In this document: piece after piece, positions 56,895-64,000 of the stretch
Numbering within the stretch: position 1 is the stretch's first letter
How the letters are laid out: every line of letters begins with the position of its first letter
The notes under the pieces: generated by a model
Database searches by the model: none
Told to the model about the DNA's origin: nothing
What the model saw: the letters and a program-made list of their open reading frames with translations, nothing else
Program-made: the position numbers and the translations under genes
NCBI RefSeq assembly: GCF_030348765.1
Contig: NZ_JAUCEU010000007.1
Coordinates: 3,052,001-3,116,000 of the forward strand
Origin: Neobacillus sp. CF12
GTDB lineage: Bacteria; Bacillota; Bacilli; Bacillales; Cytobacillaceae
Length of the DNA: 64,000 nt
Reading direction: 5' to 3'

Positions 56895-57543
56895 AAAATT
56901 TATTTGGAAACTGTTTGATAATTCCGTCTGCAATCGCATCTGACATATGCAGTAAATGTTCCTCATTTTTGTCAAGCGCCTCAATATTCGCTCTCCAATC
57001 CTTATTGAGTTTTGCAACCACACCATCAGTGATCAGTTTTAAGTGCATATAGAGCATTCCATTTAACTCTTTTTTATTGTAATTTGGGTTTGCTTTCGTT
57101 AAAAAATTGGTAATATCATCTGCATTTTTAAACCATGCAGCATTGTATTTTTTGAAATCAGCCTGATTACCACTTTTTGCAGCAGATACTACTTGACCGC
57201 CAATTTGTATATGCTCTCTCAATAATTGTCCAAGCTCATTACCAGCAGCCTCTCCGTAAAAGGGTTTAATGGCATTCCCTAGATCAGCCTGGTTTTTCAA
57301 TAATCTTGCCAGCACCGGTTCTTGGTCCCCCAGACCTGCAATTGAACTTACTACAAACTTTTCTGTCCAAAAATTGTGCTCCATCCAAAGCTTTCTCATT
57401 TCTGCTTTAAACTGGGCGGCTTTTTGATTTTGCGGCTGAATTTGTCTCTCTGCGTGTTTGTTCCCTTCCGCATTTGTGAAGGACGGGAAGATTAATACAA
57501 ATGAGAGAAACAAAAGCATGAATTTTGATACGTGTTTTTTCAT
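56893..57543 (-). CDS. secreted helical protein of unknown function
   Basis: A 216-residue protein with a Sec signal peptide (cleavage near SFTNAEG). The mature part is predicted all-helical, with repeated Trp/His-containing segments: MRKLWMEHNFWTEKFV, LGQLLREHIQIGG and MLYMHLKLITDGVV, suggesting a four-helix or metal-binding bundle. Family not recognised. AGGAG precedes the ATG. Confidence 0.75.
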   Translation of the reverse strand: MKKHVSKFMLLFLSFVLIFPSFTNAEGNKHAERQIQPQNQKAAQFKAEMRKLWMEHNFWTEKFVVSSIAGLGDQEPVLARLLKNQADLGNAIKPFYGEAAGNELGQLLREHIQIGGQVVSAAKSGNQADFKKYNAAWFKNADDITNFLTKANPNYNKKELNGMLYMHLKLITDGVVAKLNKDWRANIEALDKNEEHLLHMSDAIADGIIKQFPNKF

Positions 57544-57623
57544 AAAATCATCTCCTAATAATAAATTAAACGGGTCAACTTATTATTAGATTTTTCATCC
57601 ATTTTCAATCTAAAAAAAATTTT

Positions 57624-57765
57624 CATCTTCATAATTTCCACATAACATCTCTATAACTTCTACAAATGTTTATCTTATTATAAAGATAACTTATTTAGGA
57701 CTTAGGTTTTAGGAACCTTATTCTTAAAAACTTCCCATAATTTGATTGGTACCCGGGTACCAATC
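57624..57765. repeat. duplicated structured intergenic unit, copy 1, possible small RNA
   Basis: The 120 bp at 57624-57743 recur at 57795-57914 with two or three changes. Each copy ends in a short strong hairpin with T run: here ATTGGTACCC pairs with GGGTACCAAT, then nine T. Internal palindromes include ATCTTATTATAAAGAT and AGGTTTTAGGAACCT. CATAAC/TATAAC/TACAAA repeats are spaced about 11 bp apart near the left end, like OmpR-type regulator sites. No open frame. Confidence 0.75.
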
Positions 57766-57794
57766 CTTTTTTTTTCCCTTTTTTACAAACTTGT

Positions 57795-57945
57795 CATCTT
57801 CATAATTTCCACATAACTTCTCTATAACTTCTACAAAAGTTTATCTTATTATAAAGATAACTTATTTAGGACTTAGGTTTTAGGAACCTTATTCTTAAAA
57901 ACTTCCCATAATTTAGCCTGGTACACGTGTACCAGGCCCCTTTTT
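57795..57945. repeat. duplicated structured intergenic unit, copy 2, possible small RNA
   Basis: Second copy, offset by 171 bp. Its terminal hairpin, CCTGGTACAC with GTGTACCAGG then CCCCTTTTT, has a different sequence but the same shape as in copy 1. TTGTCA (57792) and TAACTT with 17-bp spacing form a possible promoter. The rest of 57946-58044 holds the palindrome GTGTAATTTTACAC at 57985-57998. Confidence 0.75.
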
Positions 57946-58044
57946 GCCCTTTTTACTATTTTTCAACCAAAACAGTACCAAATGGTGTAATTTTACACTA
58001 TGATGAAAATACAATAGTATTAGGTTAATATAAGGGGTGTAAAA

Positions 58045-58348
58045 ATGAAGGTAAAAGCTATTTTATTTTCACTTATTACGGTCGTGCTCCTTTTGTCTGG
58101 TTTCGTTTATTTCTTTTTTAATGGAAACACCGCCACAAAAGAAAAAAGCAGGGAGATAAGTAGCTGCCTACCTTGAGAAAAATTATCCAGAGGAATCCTT
58201 TAAAATAACTGACATTGCCTACTATCCTGGTGAAGGAACATATATCGTCCACGTTATTTCGAAGGATGGAAAAACAGAAGGGAATATTGATGTAAGAAAT
58301 GGAAGAATTATAGTTGGTGGTGCAGAATTTCCTTTAAAGGAAGAATAG
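58045..58348 (+). pseudogene. frameshifted small exported protein gene
   Basis: ATG 58045, after AGGGGTG, opens MKVKAILFSLITVVLLLSGF, a signal anchor, then stops at codon 44. A second frame continues immediately as VAAYLEKNYPEESFKITDIA through to KEE and TAG at 58346. Removing one A in ATAAGTAGC restores a single 100-residue protein, so this looks like a one-base insertion. The joined product resembles small YxeA/DUF3139-type exported proteins. A sequencing error is possible. Confidence 0.75.
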
Positions 58349-58361
58349 AAAGGTGATGCCT

Positions 58362-58802
58362 TTGAATCTCCCATTAGGTATAACAGGTTATCGGTCATTA
58401 AAGGAAGAAGAGCTCCCGATTACCGATGGAACTGAATTTATTCAACATTGTTACGCCATTATTAGACAATTAGGCGGTAAAGTAAAAAGTACCACTGAGG
58501 AAAACTCTTACCGAAACTTTTATACAGTGAAGTATGACTATCATGGTGAAATAAATTTTGTACTGCTAAATAAGCATTATCCTTTTCTGGCTTTCGCTTC
58601 TTCAATCGATAGTCTTACTTTTCTTGATTTTCCTGACATGGCAGCGACATTCAATGTCTTCTATACTGTTCTATCAAAGGAAATTTTAAATAGAGCATTA
58701 ACAGCAGACCATTTATCAACTTTATCGAAAGCCGAATTAGAACAAATCACCTACTGGAAACCAGAGACAATAGGCGAAGTTATTTTTAATAATTGGGATT
58801 AG
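58362..58802 (+). CDS. hypothetical protein, probable TTG start
   Basis: A 146-residue soluble protein. AGAAAGGTG (58347-58355) is best spaced for TTG 58362 (MNLPLGITGYRSL); the ATG at 58356 directly abuts the site. No recognised motif. It follows the frameshifted gene by 13 nt and may share its transcript. Confidence 0.65.
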   Translation: MNLPLGITGYRSLKEEELPITDGTEFIQHCYAIIRQLGGKVKSTTEENSYRNFYTVKYDYHGEINFVLLNKHYPFLAFASSIDSLTFLDFPDMAATFNVFYTVLSKEILNRALTADHLSTLSKAELEQITYWKPETIGEVIFNNWD

Positions 58803-58841
58803 CTAATTAAATATGGGATGGTGCCATATAGCGCCAACCCT

Positions 58842-59879
58842 TTACTTTATATAACTAACTTGATTTCTCCCACAGTTCTTGCATTGATACAAACCTTTAT
58901 CCGCCCGGTTTAATAAAGTATCAATGGTGTCACCTGCTTTAGAATTTGTAACCCCAAAACTGGCTGTTAGTTTCCCAGCTCCTACGAAACTATGTTCAGC
59001 AACTGCCTTCCTAAGATGTTCCGCAAGCTTTACCGTATCTTCACCGACTGTATTAGAAATAATAATGAACTCTTCCCCGCCCCAACGTCCAAAAAGCTCC
59101 CGATTGCTAAGCTCCTGTTGGATGAGTTCTGCTAACTCTACTAATACTTCATCACCGATTTTATGTCCAAAGTTATCATTGACTGACTTGAAATGATCAA
59201 TATCAAAGAAAATGATTGAAAATCCTTCCTTCTTATCTTCAAATACCTTGAGCTTTTTTTCAAGCCATTCATCGATTCGCAGACGATTAGCAATTCTTGT
59301 TAATGAATCAAAGTAAGCATGCTTTTTAAACATTTCAAGATCAGCATAAGTCTTAAACACATGCTGAGCATAGTAAAGAACAATAATGTAAACTAGATTA
59401 GCAAAGTAATACTGTCCTAGTGAATCAATCGATTCTGACGAAAGATTGTTAAGATACATAATGCCAGACACAAAGGTTGTAAGAAATATAACAATGGAAT
59501 AGTATAACCCCTGTTTAGTTCCTAAAGTTAAGAAAAAGAATAAGGTAATAATCGGCATCCAGATAATAAAATCCCCTAGAGAACCGCCTGATATCACCAT
59601 ATAATTGCGAACAGCGTCAAAAAAGGTTGTTACATGATAAAAACTGACTAAAGCCAAATTGGAGAATTCAGTAAATCGAACAAAATATCGTTTATATAGT
59701 AAAAACCAGCTTATGATAAACCATATTGCGAGAGTATTATTTATTGTAAAATCAAATTTATTGATGGCATTACTATTTTGTAGAAGTGTATTAGAAATAA
59801 GAGAAATGATAATACAAGGTACTACCCACAGATAAATGCGTATCTTAAGATCATTAAGTGATTCAAATCTCTTTAACAT
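58842..59879 (-). CDS. membrane-bound diguanylate cyclase (GGDEF)
   Basis: A 345-residue protein with about six N-terminal membrane helices (1-185) and a C-terminal GGDEF domain. The active-site signature is GRWGGEEFII, and FFDIDHFKSVNDNFGH carries the metal-binding Asp. It makes c-di-GMP; an RxxD inhibitory site is not obvious before GGEEF. A single-gene unit. The 59880-60195 gap shows nothing recognisable beyond short CAGCTG repeats. Confidence 0.93.
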   Translation of the reverse strand: MLKRFESLNDLKIRIYLWVVPCIIISLISNTLLQNSNAINKFDFTINNTLAIWFIISWFLLYKRYFVRFTEFSNLALVSFYHVTTFFDAVRNYMVISGGSLGDFIIWMPIITLFFFLTLGTKQGLYYSIVIFLTTFVSGIMYLNNLSSESIDSLGQYYFANLVYIIVLYYAQHVFKTYADLEMFKKHAYFDSLTRIANRLRIDEWLEKKLKVFEDKKEGFSIIFFDIDHFKSVNDNFGHKIGDEVLVELAELIQQELSNRELFGRWGGEEFIIISNTVGEDTVKLAEHLRKAVAEHSFVGAGKLTASFGVTNSKAGDTIDTLLNRADKGLYQCKNCGRNQVSYIK

Positions 59880-60195
59880 ATTTCATCTCCCAACTAACCT
59901 AACCGATTAGTCCTGCCTGCTGCTTGACAGCTGACTGAAATAATCACAGCTGTAGAAATTACTCCTTCCCTTCATTTATTTCTATATTTTAATGGATTAC
60001 CCAACTATATTTACGTTCACGAAAAAGCAGTGACCTTACATCGGACACTACTTCTCATCATTATTATATCAAACATATTAATAGGAAAACTATATAGTAA
60101 TGATTGTTAAAAATTTACGTTTTTTCATTACCACAAGACATATTTTGGATAGTACTTTCCATATTGGACATATTAACATAAAAAAGGGAAATGTT

Positions 60196-60672
60196 ATGAT
60201 AGGACTTTTAATTGCAATTGTTACCTTTAACTTTATAGGGTTTAAAACAAATAACAGACTAACAGGTAATCAAATTCTTCACATTTGGTTATTTACGATT
60301 GCATTTCAATTACTATTCGATATATTTATCGAGTTCAAATATCATGCTTATTGGTACTTCGACAAAGAAGTAGACTGGCGTGGAATCCTGCCCCATGTGT
60401 TCTTAATTCCACCAGTGAATATGATTTTCTTAAATTGGTTTCCTTATAAAAGAAAATGGCTAATGAAATTTTCTTTCTTATTTCTTTTCGTTATCGCTAT
60501 CTTACTATACGAAATTATTACACTCCTTCCAGAGCCTTGGGGCTATTTTCATTATGGCTGGTGGAAGCTTTGGCATGCCGCTATCCTTGACCCTTTCCTT
60601 CTACTTATCGTATTAGGTTTCTATAAATGGATTTGTAAATTAGAAAAAAGAGCATGTTTAGAAGGTCGTTAA
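60196..60672 (+). CDS. CBO0543-like membrane protein
   Basis: A 158-residue protein with about five membrane helices, starting at ATG 60196 after AAAGGG rather than at 60100. Conserved-looking segments are FDIFIEFKYHAYWYFD and WYPY-like FLNWFPYKRKW, as in the CBO0543 family of spore-formers. Function unknown. Confidence 0.75.
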   Translation: MIGLLIAIVTFNFIGFKTNNRLTGNQILHIWLFTIAFQLLFDIFIEFKYHAYWYFDKEVDWRGILPHVFLIPPVNMIFLNWFPYKRKWLMKFSFLFLFVIAILLYEIITLLPEPWGYFHYGWWKLWHAAILDPFLLLIVLGFYKWICKLEKRACLEGR

Positions 60673-60959
60673 CATCTCTTATGATGAACACAAGTGAAAC
60701 TTGTTTTTAATTTCATGAAATTGTACATCAAATTTGCCTGTCTGCCTTTTTTTGTTCGTGGATTTATTTTGGAACGTAAGCAGTCCATAAATCGCTTATC
60801 GCAATAACAAGGGGAGTTTCCACGTTCGAGACAGAGGTCATGTTTATAACAACAGGAATCAACATCATTTATAGGTGCTCCTGGTCCACTACATCCTGGC
60901 CCGCACCATCTGTACCCTGGAAAAATACAGAGAGAAAATGGCTTTTTCCTACTACTCAT
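60669..60959 (-). CDS. phospholipase A2-like miniprotein
   Basis: A 96-residue Cys-rich protein. It carries the calcium loop Y16-RWCGPGCSGPG and the catalytic pair His40-Asp41 in DSCCYKHDLC, matching the PLA2 signature (parvovirus-VP1-like Phospholip_A2_4 group). It has 11 or more Cys and a basic C-terminus but no signal peptide. It is convergent with the preceding gene, overlapping by 4 nt. Lipase activity is inferred from the motif only. Confidence 0.85.
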   Translation of the reverse strand: MSSRKKPFSLCIFPGYRWCGPGCSGPGAPINDVDSCCYKHDLCLERGNSPCYCDKRFMDCLRSKINPRTKKGRQANLMYNFMKLKTSFTCVHHKRC

Positions 60960-61107
60960 ATTTTTTCATCTCCTTTTTATATAAAATATGATGTTGTAGG
61001 AAAGTGGGGACATGCTCCTATCACGGACTGTTTAAAAAAATATGATGTAGATGGGTTTACGTGCCGTTCTCATAATGACAGCAAAAAGGAAGTCCTCAAG
61101 ACTACCT

Positions 61108-61785
61108 CTAAAATCCAAATAATTTATTAAAAGCTTTCATTGCATCCGGACTGCAAATGGCAGCAAAATGATCTCTTAACTTCATTTTCGCATCTTCCTT
61201 TTCAATCAAACTTTCATCAAGTCCATGATTCTCTGCCCAGTAATTCATTGTTTCAAAAGAGGTACTGTTCCAGCCATTTTTCTCTCCAGCCTCGTTTGTT
61301 TTTGCCTTCGTTCCAGAAACAACTATGTCCATTGAACTTTGCAATTCCAGTAAGGCATTATCAAACGCCTTCTTCTTTTCTTTATCTTTCATTCCTGCTT
61401 GGACTTTCAATAATCTTGTGTCTATTCCTTCATTCTCACTAATTAGCAAATACAGTTCTACTGCTTCCCTTGAGATTACTCCGTCTTGATATCGATCACT
61501 AACAGGTAATGGAGACCCTAAAATTGCACGAAACAACGGCAATAGCTCGCTAGAAATCAATACAGATTTCTTTTTAATAAACTTTCCATATGCCGCTGCT
61601 CCATCAATAGGAAATTTAGCTCGCCAAAGCCATGGATCCAACTCGGAACCGGTGTACCAATTTTTTTTCGCAGTAATACTATCGAGTGATGGATAATTAG
61701 GGATAAGATTTGCCAAAGGCAGGAATCCAATTTCTTTAATAACATCTATTGCTTCCTCATATGTATGAACCAAATATTCCTTCAT
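61108..61785 (-). CDS. AlkZ-related protein
   Basis: A 225-residue soluble protein resembling the family annotated as AlkZ-related. Features include WYTGSELDPWLWRAKFP and RDHFAAICSPDAMKAFNKLF. It lies 1 nt after the HD-domain gene, with AAGGAG inside the end of that gene, so the two are co-translated. Function unproven. Confidence 0.75.
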   Translation of the reverse strand: MKEYLVHTYEEAIDVIKEIGFLPLANLIPNYPSLDSITAKKNWYTGSELDPWLWRAKFPIDGAAAYGKFIKKKSVLISSELLPLFRAILGSPLPVSDRYQDGVISREAVELYLLISENEGIDTRLLKVQAGMKDKEKKKAFDNALLELQSSMDIVVSGTKAKTNEAGEKNGWNSTSFETMNYWAENHGLDESLIEKEDAKMKLRDHFAAICSPDAMKAFNKLFGF

Positions 61786-61786
61786 C

Positions 61787-62332
61787 CTAAGTTATCTCCT
61801 TGAAAAGTCTATCAACTTCATATCTTAAATCTGTCCATAATTTAAAAGTGGATTGTGCAGCCAAGCTCTCAACTACATTGGTATAGTACCACTTTTGTTG
61901 TTCTTTACCTGCATTAAATCTATCCCAGACCTCTTCACCAACTAGTTCATAATCTCTAATGATTGAACGGATATTATGAAGTTTATCTGCACAAACAACA
62001 GCACGGATATCCTCTGAAGCTGTTTTTAAAAATGCAATGGTATGCTCTTTTCTATCTTTCCAAGCGAGTGATTTATCAGGTTCAGAACTTCCCTCAACAA
62101 TTTTAGCAATCTCTGCCCCAAATTCACTTTTAATTTCTTCAAGGGTTAGTGCTGTGTCCTCAACAGTGTCATGTAAAATACCTGCCGCAACGATTTCCTC
62201 ACTATATCCGTTTTTCAACAACATCATACCGACTGCAACAGGATGAATAATATAGGGAATATCGGTATTTTTCCGATATTGTCCTTCATGATACTTACTA
62301 GCTATCTCGAGCGCCTTTTCAACTACATCCAT
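61787..62332 (-). CDS. HD-domain phosphohydrolase (SpoT/RelA hydrolase-like)
   Basis: A 181-residue protein of the HD superfamily. It begins with EGQYRKNTDIPYIIHP, has the metal pair in GILHDTVEDT and the later Asp in CADKLHNI, as in ppGpp hydrolase domains. No synthetase or TGS domain. The start is ATG 62332, nine nt after AGGAG. It may hydrolyse ppGpp or a related nucleotide. Confidence 0.85.
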   Translation of the reverse strand: MDVVEKALEIASKYHEGQYRKNTDIPYIIHPVAVGMMLLKNGYSEEIVAAGILHDTVEDTALTLEEIKSEFGAEIAKIVEGSSEPDKSLAWKDRKEHTIAFLKTASEDIRAVVCADKLHNIRSIIRDYELVGEEVWDRFNAGKEQQKWYYTNVVESLAAQSTFKLWTDLRYEVDRLFKEIT

Positions 62333-62518
62333 ATTGATCATCTCCTAATCCTGATAACATCTATAATCCTTTATTTTCACTTTATTTCCACATGGCAAAA
62401 CAAAACTCCTTCTTAGCCTTAATATAATTATTACAATCGAAAATATGTGCAATTTGTCCAATCACATATTTTTGTACAAGCATATTTTATAGTACAAGTA
62501 TGAAAGGGGGGATATGGA

Positions 62519-62701
62519 ATGTCTAATGAAAGAAGACGTCGTGATGATGATGATCGCAGAGAAGTCAGAAGAGTCTTTATTGATGCAGAAGAAGTTATTA
62601 TCCGTGCTGATAGAGTAAGAATTCAAGGCGATGATGACAGAAGAGACGATAGAAGAGACGACAGAAGAGACGACAGAAGACGCCCATTCTGGTGGGTATA
62701 A
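62519..62701 (+). CDS. small charged repeat protein
   Basis: A 60-residue protein rich in Asp and Arg, with three exact RRDD repeats between residues 40 and 54 and a final RRPFWWV. A short beta-forming core, VFIDAEEVIIRADRVRI, lies between two charged arms. GGGGGG precedes the ATG and a strong terminator follows, so it is likely a real gene. Family unknown; spore coat or surface association is only a guess. Confidence 0.75.
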   Translation: MSNERRRRDDDDRREVRRVFIDAEEVIIRADRVRIQGDDDRRDDRRDDRRDDRRRPFWWV

Positions 62702-62732
62702 TTGATTCATCTAGGGAATAAATAACTTCCCT

Positions 62733-62772
62733 CAGGCTGGTGAGAAAAATAGTTCTCACCAGCCTGTTTTAT
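62733..62772 (+). terminator. terminator after the charged repeat protein
   Basis: CAGGCTGGTGAG pairs with CTCACCAGCCTG across a 10-nt loop, followed by TTTTATTT. Confidence 0.9.
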
Positions 62773-62838
62773 TTACCCTAAACACCAAGTACTATGGTAA
62801 ATTAATGAAAAAGAATATACAGAATAGCAGGTGAACAG

Positions 62839-63615
62839 GTGATAGAAAAATTTAATGTTTTAATGTCAGCATTTAATCAAGAAAGAATGATCACAGTGTA
62901 TCTGCCTATGAGTTATGACGAATCAACCAAGCGCTACCCCGTATTATATATGCACGATGGGCAAAATGTTTTTGAAGATCAAGGTGCCATTAAAGGTGTA
63001 TCTTTACGTTTGAAAGATTACTTAGATGAAAACAAAGTCGATATAATCGTGGTAGCAATCGATTTAAATCCTGAAGGAGAAGAACGCTTTAACGAATACT
63101 GCCCATGGGTTACTGGAAAAATCGCCGAGAAAATACTTGGTCACCGCAGCTCATCTGGCGGTAAAGGTGAACAATACTTGGACTTTATTGTAAATGAGCT
63201 TAAACCATTAATAGACCGTAACTATCGAACTCTTGAAAATCATACTTCAATGGCAGGAATTTCATTAGGAGGACTTATTACTACATATGCCGCCTGCCGT
63301 TATCCAGATATTTTTAAACGAATTGCTGCACTATCTCCAGGATTTTATCGTAACCAAGAGGAAATCGAGGTATTCGTTAAGAATTCGGACCTTTCTACAG
63401 TTGAAAGGGTATATATCGATTTTGGTACGAATGAAATCACGGATGATCAAGAACTGAATAACCAGTTTACAGACATGATTCAATCTGTCTATGAAATTTT
63501 GAAAAGTAAAATAGAGGATACCCGCTACGTAACGATTGTTAATGGAGAGCACAACTATACTTCATTTAAAAAAAGAATACCTGCCGTAATAGATTATCTA
63601 TTTTCGGATATATGA
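62839..63615 (+). CDS. alpha/beta-hydrolase esterase (Fes/IroE-like fold)
   Basis: A 258-residue putative esterase. The nucleophile elbow is AGISLGGL; YMHDGQNVFED supplies the oxyanion region; the catalytic His is in NGEHNYTSF. It starts at GTG 62839 with AGGTG upstream. No signal peptide, so cytoplasmic. Substrate unknown; acyl- or siderophore-ester cleavage are family options. Confidence 0.85.
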   Translation: MIEKFNVLMSAFNQERMITVYLPMSYDESTKRYPVLYMHDGQNVFEDQGAIKGVSLRLKDYLDENKVDIIVVAIDLNPEGEERFNEYCPWVTGKIAEKILGHRSSSGGKGEQYLDFIVNELKPLIDRNYRTLENHTSMAGISLGGLITTYAACRYPDIFKRIAALSPGFYRNQEEIEVFVKNSDLSTVERVYIDFGTNEITDDQELNNQFTDMIQSVYEILKSKIEDTRYVTIVNGEHNYTSFKKRIPAVIDYLFSDI

Positions 63616-63620
63616 ATGTA

Positions 63621-63647
63621 AAAAAGGTATGGCTCCCATACCTTTTT
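63621..63647. terminator. bidirectional terminator between esterase and DUF2269-like gene
   Basis: AAAAAGGTATGG pairs with CCATACCTTTTT around a 3-nt loop, with T runs on both strands. Confidence 0.9.
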
Positions 63648-63653
63648 TTCTAT

Positions 63654-64000
63654 TTAAAATGGTTTTAATATCATTAAAGCGATAATGACAATGAAAATAG
63701 CATTTTCCAGGTGTTCATATCGGAATAGAATTTTTGATAAACGATAGTACTCTTCTGGGATTTCCTCGCCCTGATGAGAAGCTAGTAAAGCCTTTACGGG
63801 TTTAGACCTAGGTGATAGCACAAGCGGTCCAATTGCCAATGCCGCTAAGAAAAGAATTAGACTTATTACATACCAGCCCATTCGAAATAAACTCAGATTC
63901 ATAAAGCCCATGATTAATCCTGTTACGAGTAGCAGCGTACCGCCCACCATCACAAAGATATGCAGCTTATGCCTAACAGCATAGGAGTGCCTTAATTCTG
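63654..64000 (-). CDS. DUF2269-like membrane protein, 5' end cut by window edge
   Basis: The frame stays open to the right edge, so the N-terminus is missing; the last upstream residues read LRHSYAVRHKLHIFVMVGG. The visible 115 residues have three membrane helices and the motif IPEEYYRLSKILF. It resembles DUF2269-type membrane proteins; assignment is tentative. Confidence 0.6.
   Translation of the reverse strand, partial: ELRHSYAVRHKLHIFVMVGGTLLLVTGLIMGFMNLSLFRMGWYVISLILFLAALAIGPLVLSPRSKPVKALLASHQGEEIPEEYYRLSKILFRYEHLENAIFIVIIALMILKPF

Overview
The window is a piece of a low-GC Gram-positive chromosome. Strong GGAGG-type ribosome binding sites, frequent TTG/GTG starts, LicT antitermination, CcpA-type cre sites, a BglP-type PTS, YesM/YesN-type two-component pairs and XylR-like ROK repressors point to Bacillaceae, probably near Neobacillus or Bacillus. 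The species cannot be told from this alone. Most of the window is devoted to carbohydrate and sugar-acid uptake and breakdown.

Layout. 1-6740: a two-component system (the response regulator is cut by the window edge) divergent from a CUT1 sugar ABC importer without its own ATPase. 6767-8446: an SDR oxidoreductase with an apparent ATT start, a truncated haemoglobin and a VOC protein. 8469-13383: a beta-glucoside PTS operon (licT, bglP, GH1 phospho-beta-glucosidase) with four antiterminator/terminator units. 13417-16574: an ECF vitamin/metal transporter (S, T, A2, A1). 17370-19676: a secreted GH3 glycosidase with a cre site. 19919-25683: a TRAP transporter operon followed by its own two-component pair. 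26348-33879: a nickel-pincer-nucleotide operon (LarA-family epimerase, SDR, LarE, gluconokinase, LarB, split LarC) interrupted by 14 tandem hairpins. 34017-49842: two ROK repressors, two GPH symporters, two Gfo/Idh dehydrogenases, two sugar isomerase/epimerase-type TIM barrels, an AraC regulator, 6-phosphogluconate dehydrogenase and glucuronate isomerase. 50061-64000: mixed housekeeping and accessory genes (DinB, exonuclease, TetR/MBL pair, DoxX duplication, purine permease, GGDEF, a phospholipase A2-like miniprotein, an HD-domain protein, an esterase).

How the genes fit together. Glucuronate isomerase, a fructuronate/mannonate-type SDR, a LarA-family hydroxyacid epimerase with its full cofactor pathway, a gluconokinase and 6-phosphogluconate dehydrogenase can be ordered into one route: glucuronate to fructuronate to mannonate to gluconate to 6-phosphogluconate to ribulose 5-phosphate. 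No mannonate dehydratase, KDG kinase or KDPG aldolase is present in the window. Five promoters in this region (TRAP, lar operon, both GPH symporters, uxaC) carry near-identical palindromic operators of the XylR type. This supports one regulon, probably run by the two paralogous ROK repressors. A second shared motif, resembling a cre site, sits next to four of these operators. The proposed nickel-dependent uronate route and its regulon are the main candidates for an undescribed system; they are inference from gene content and shared sites, not shown by assay.
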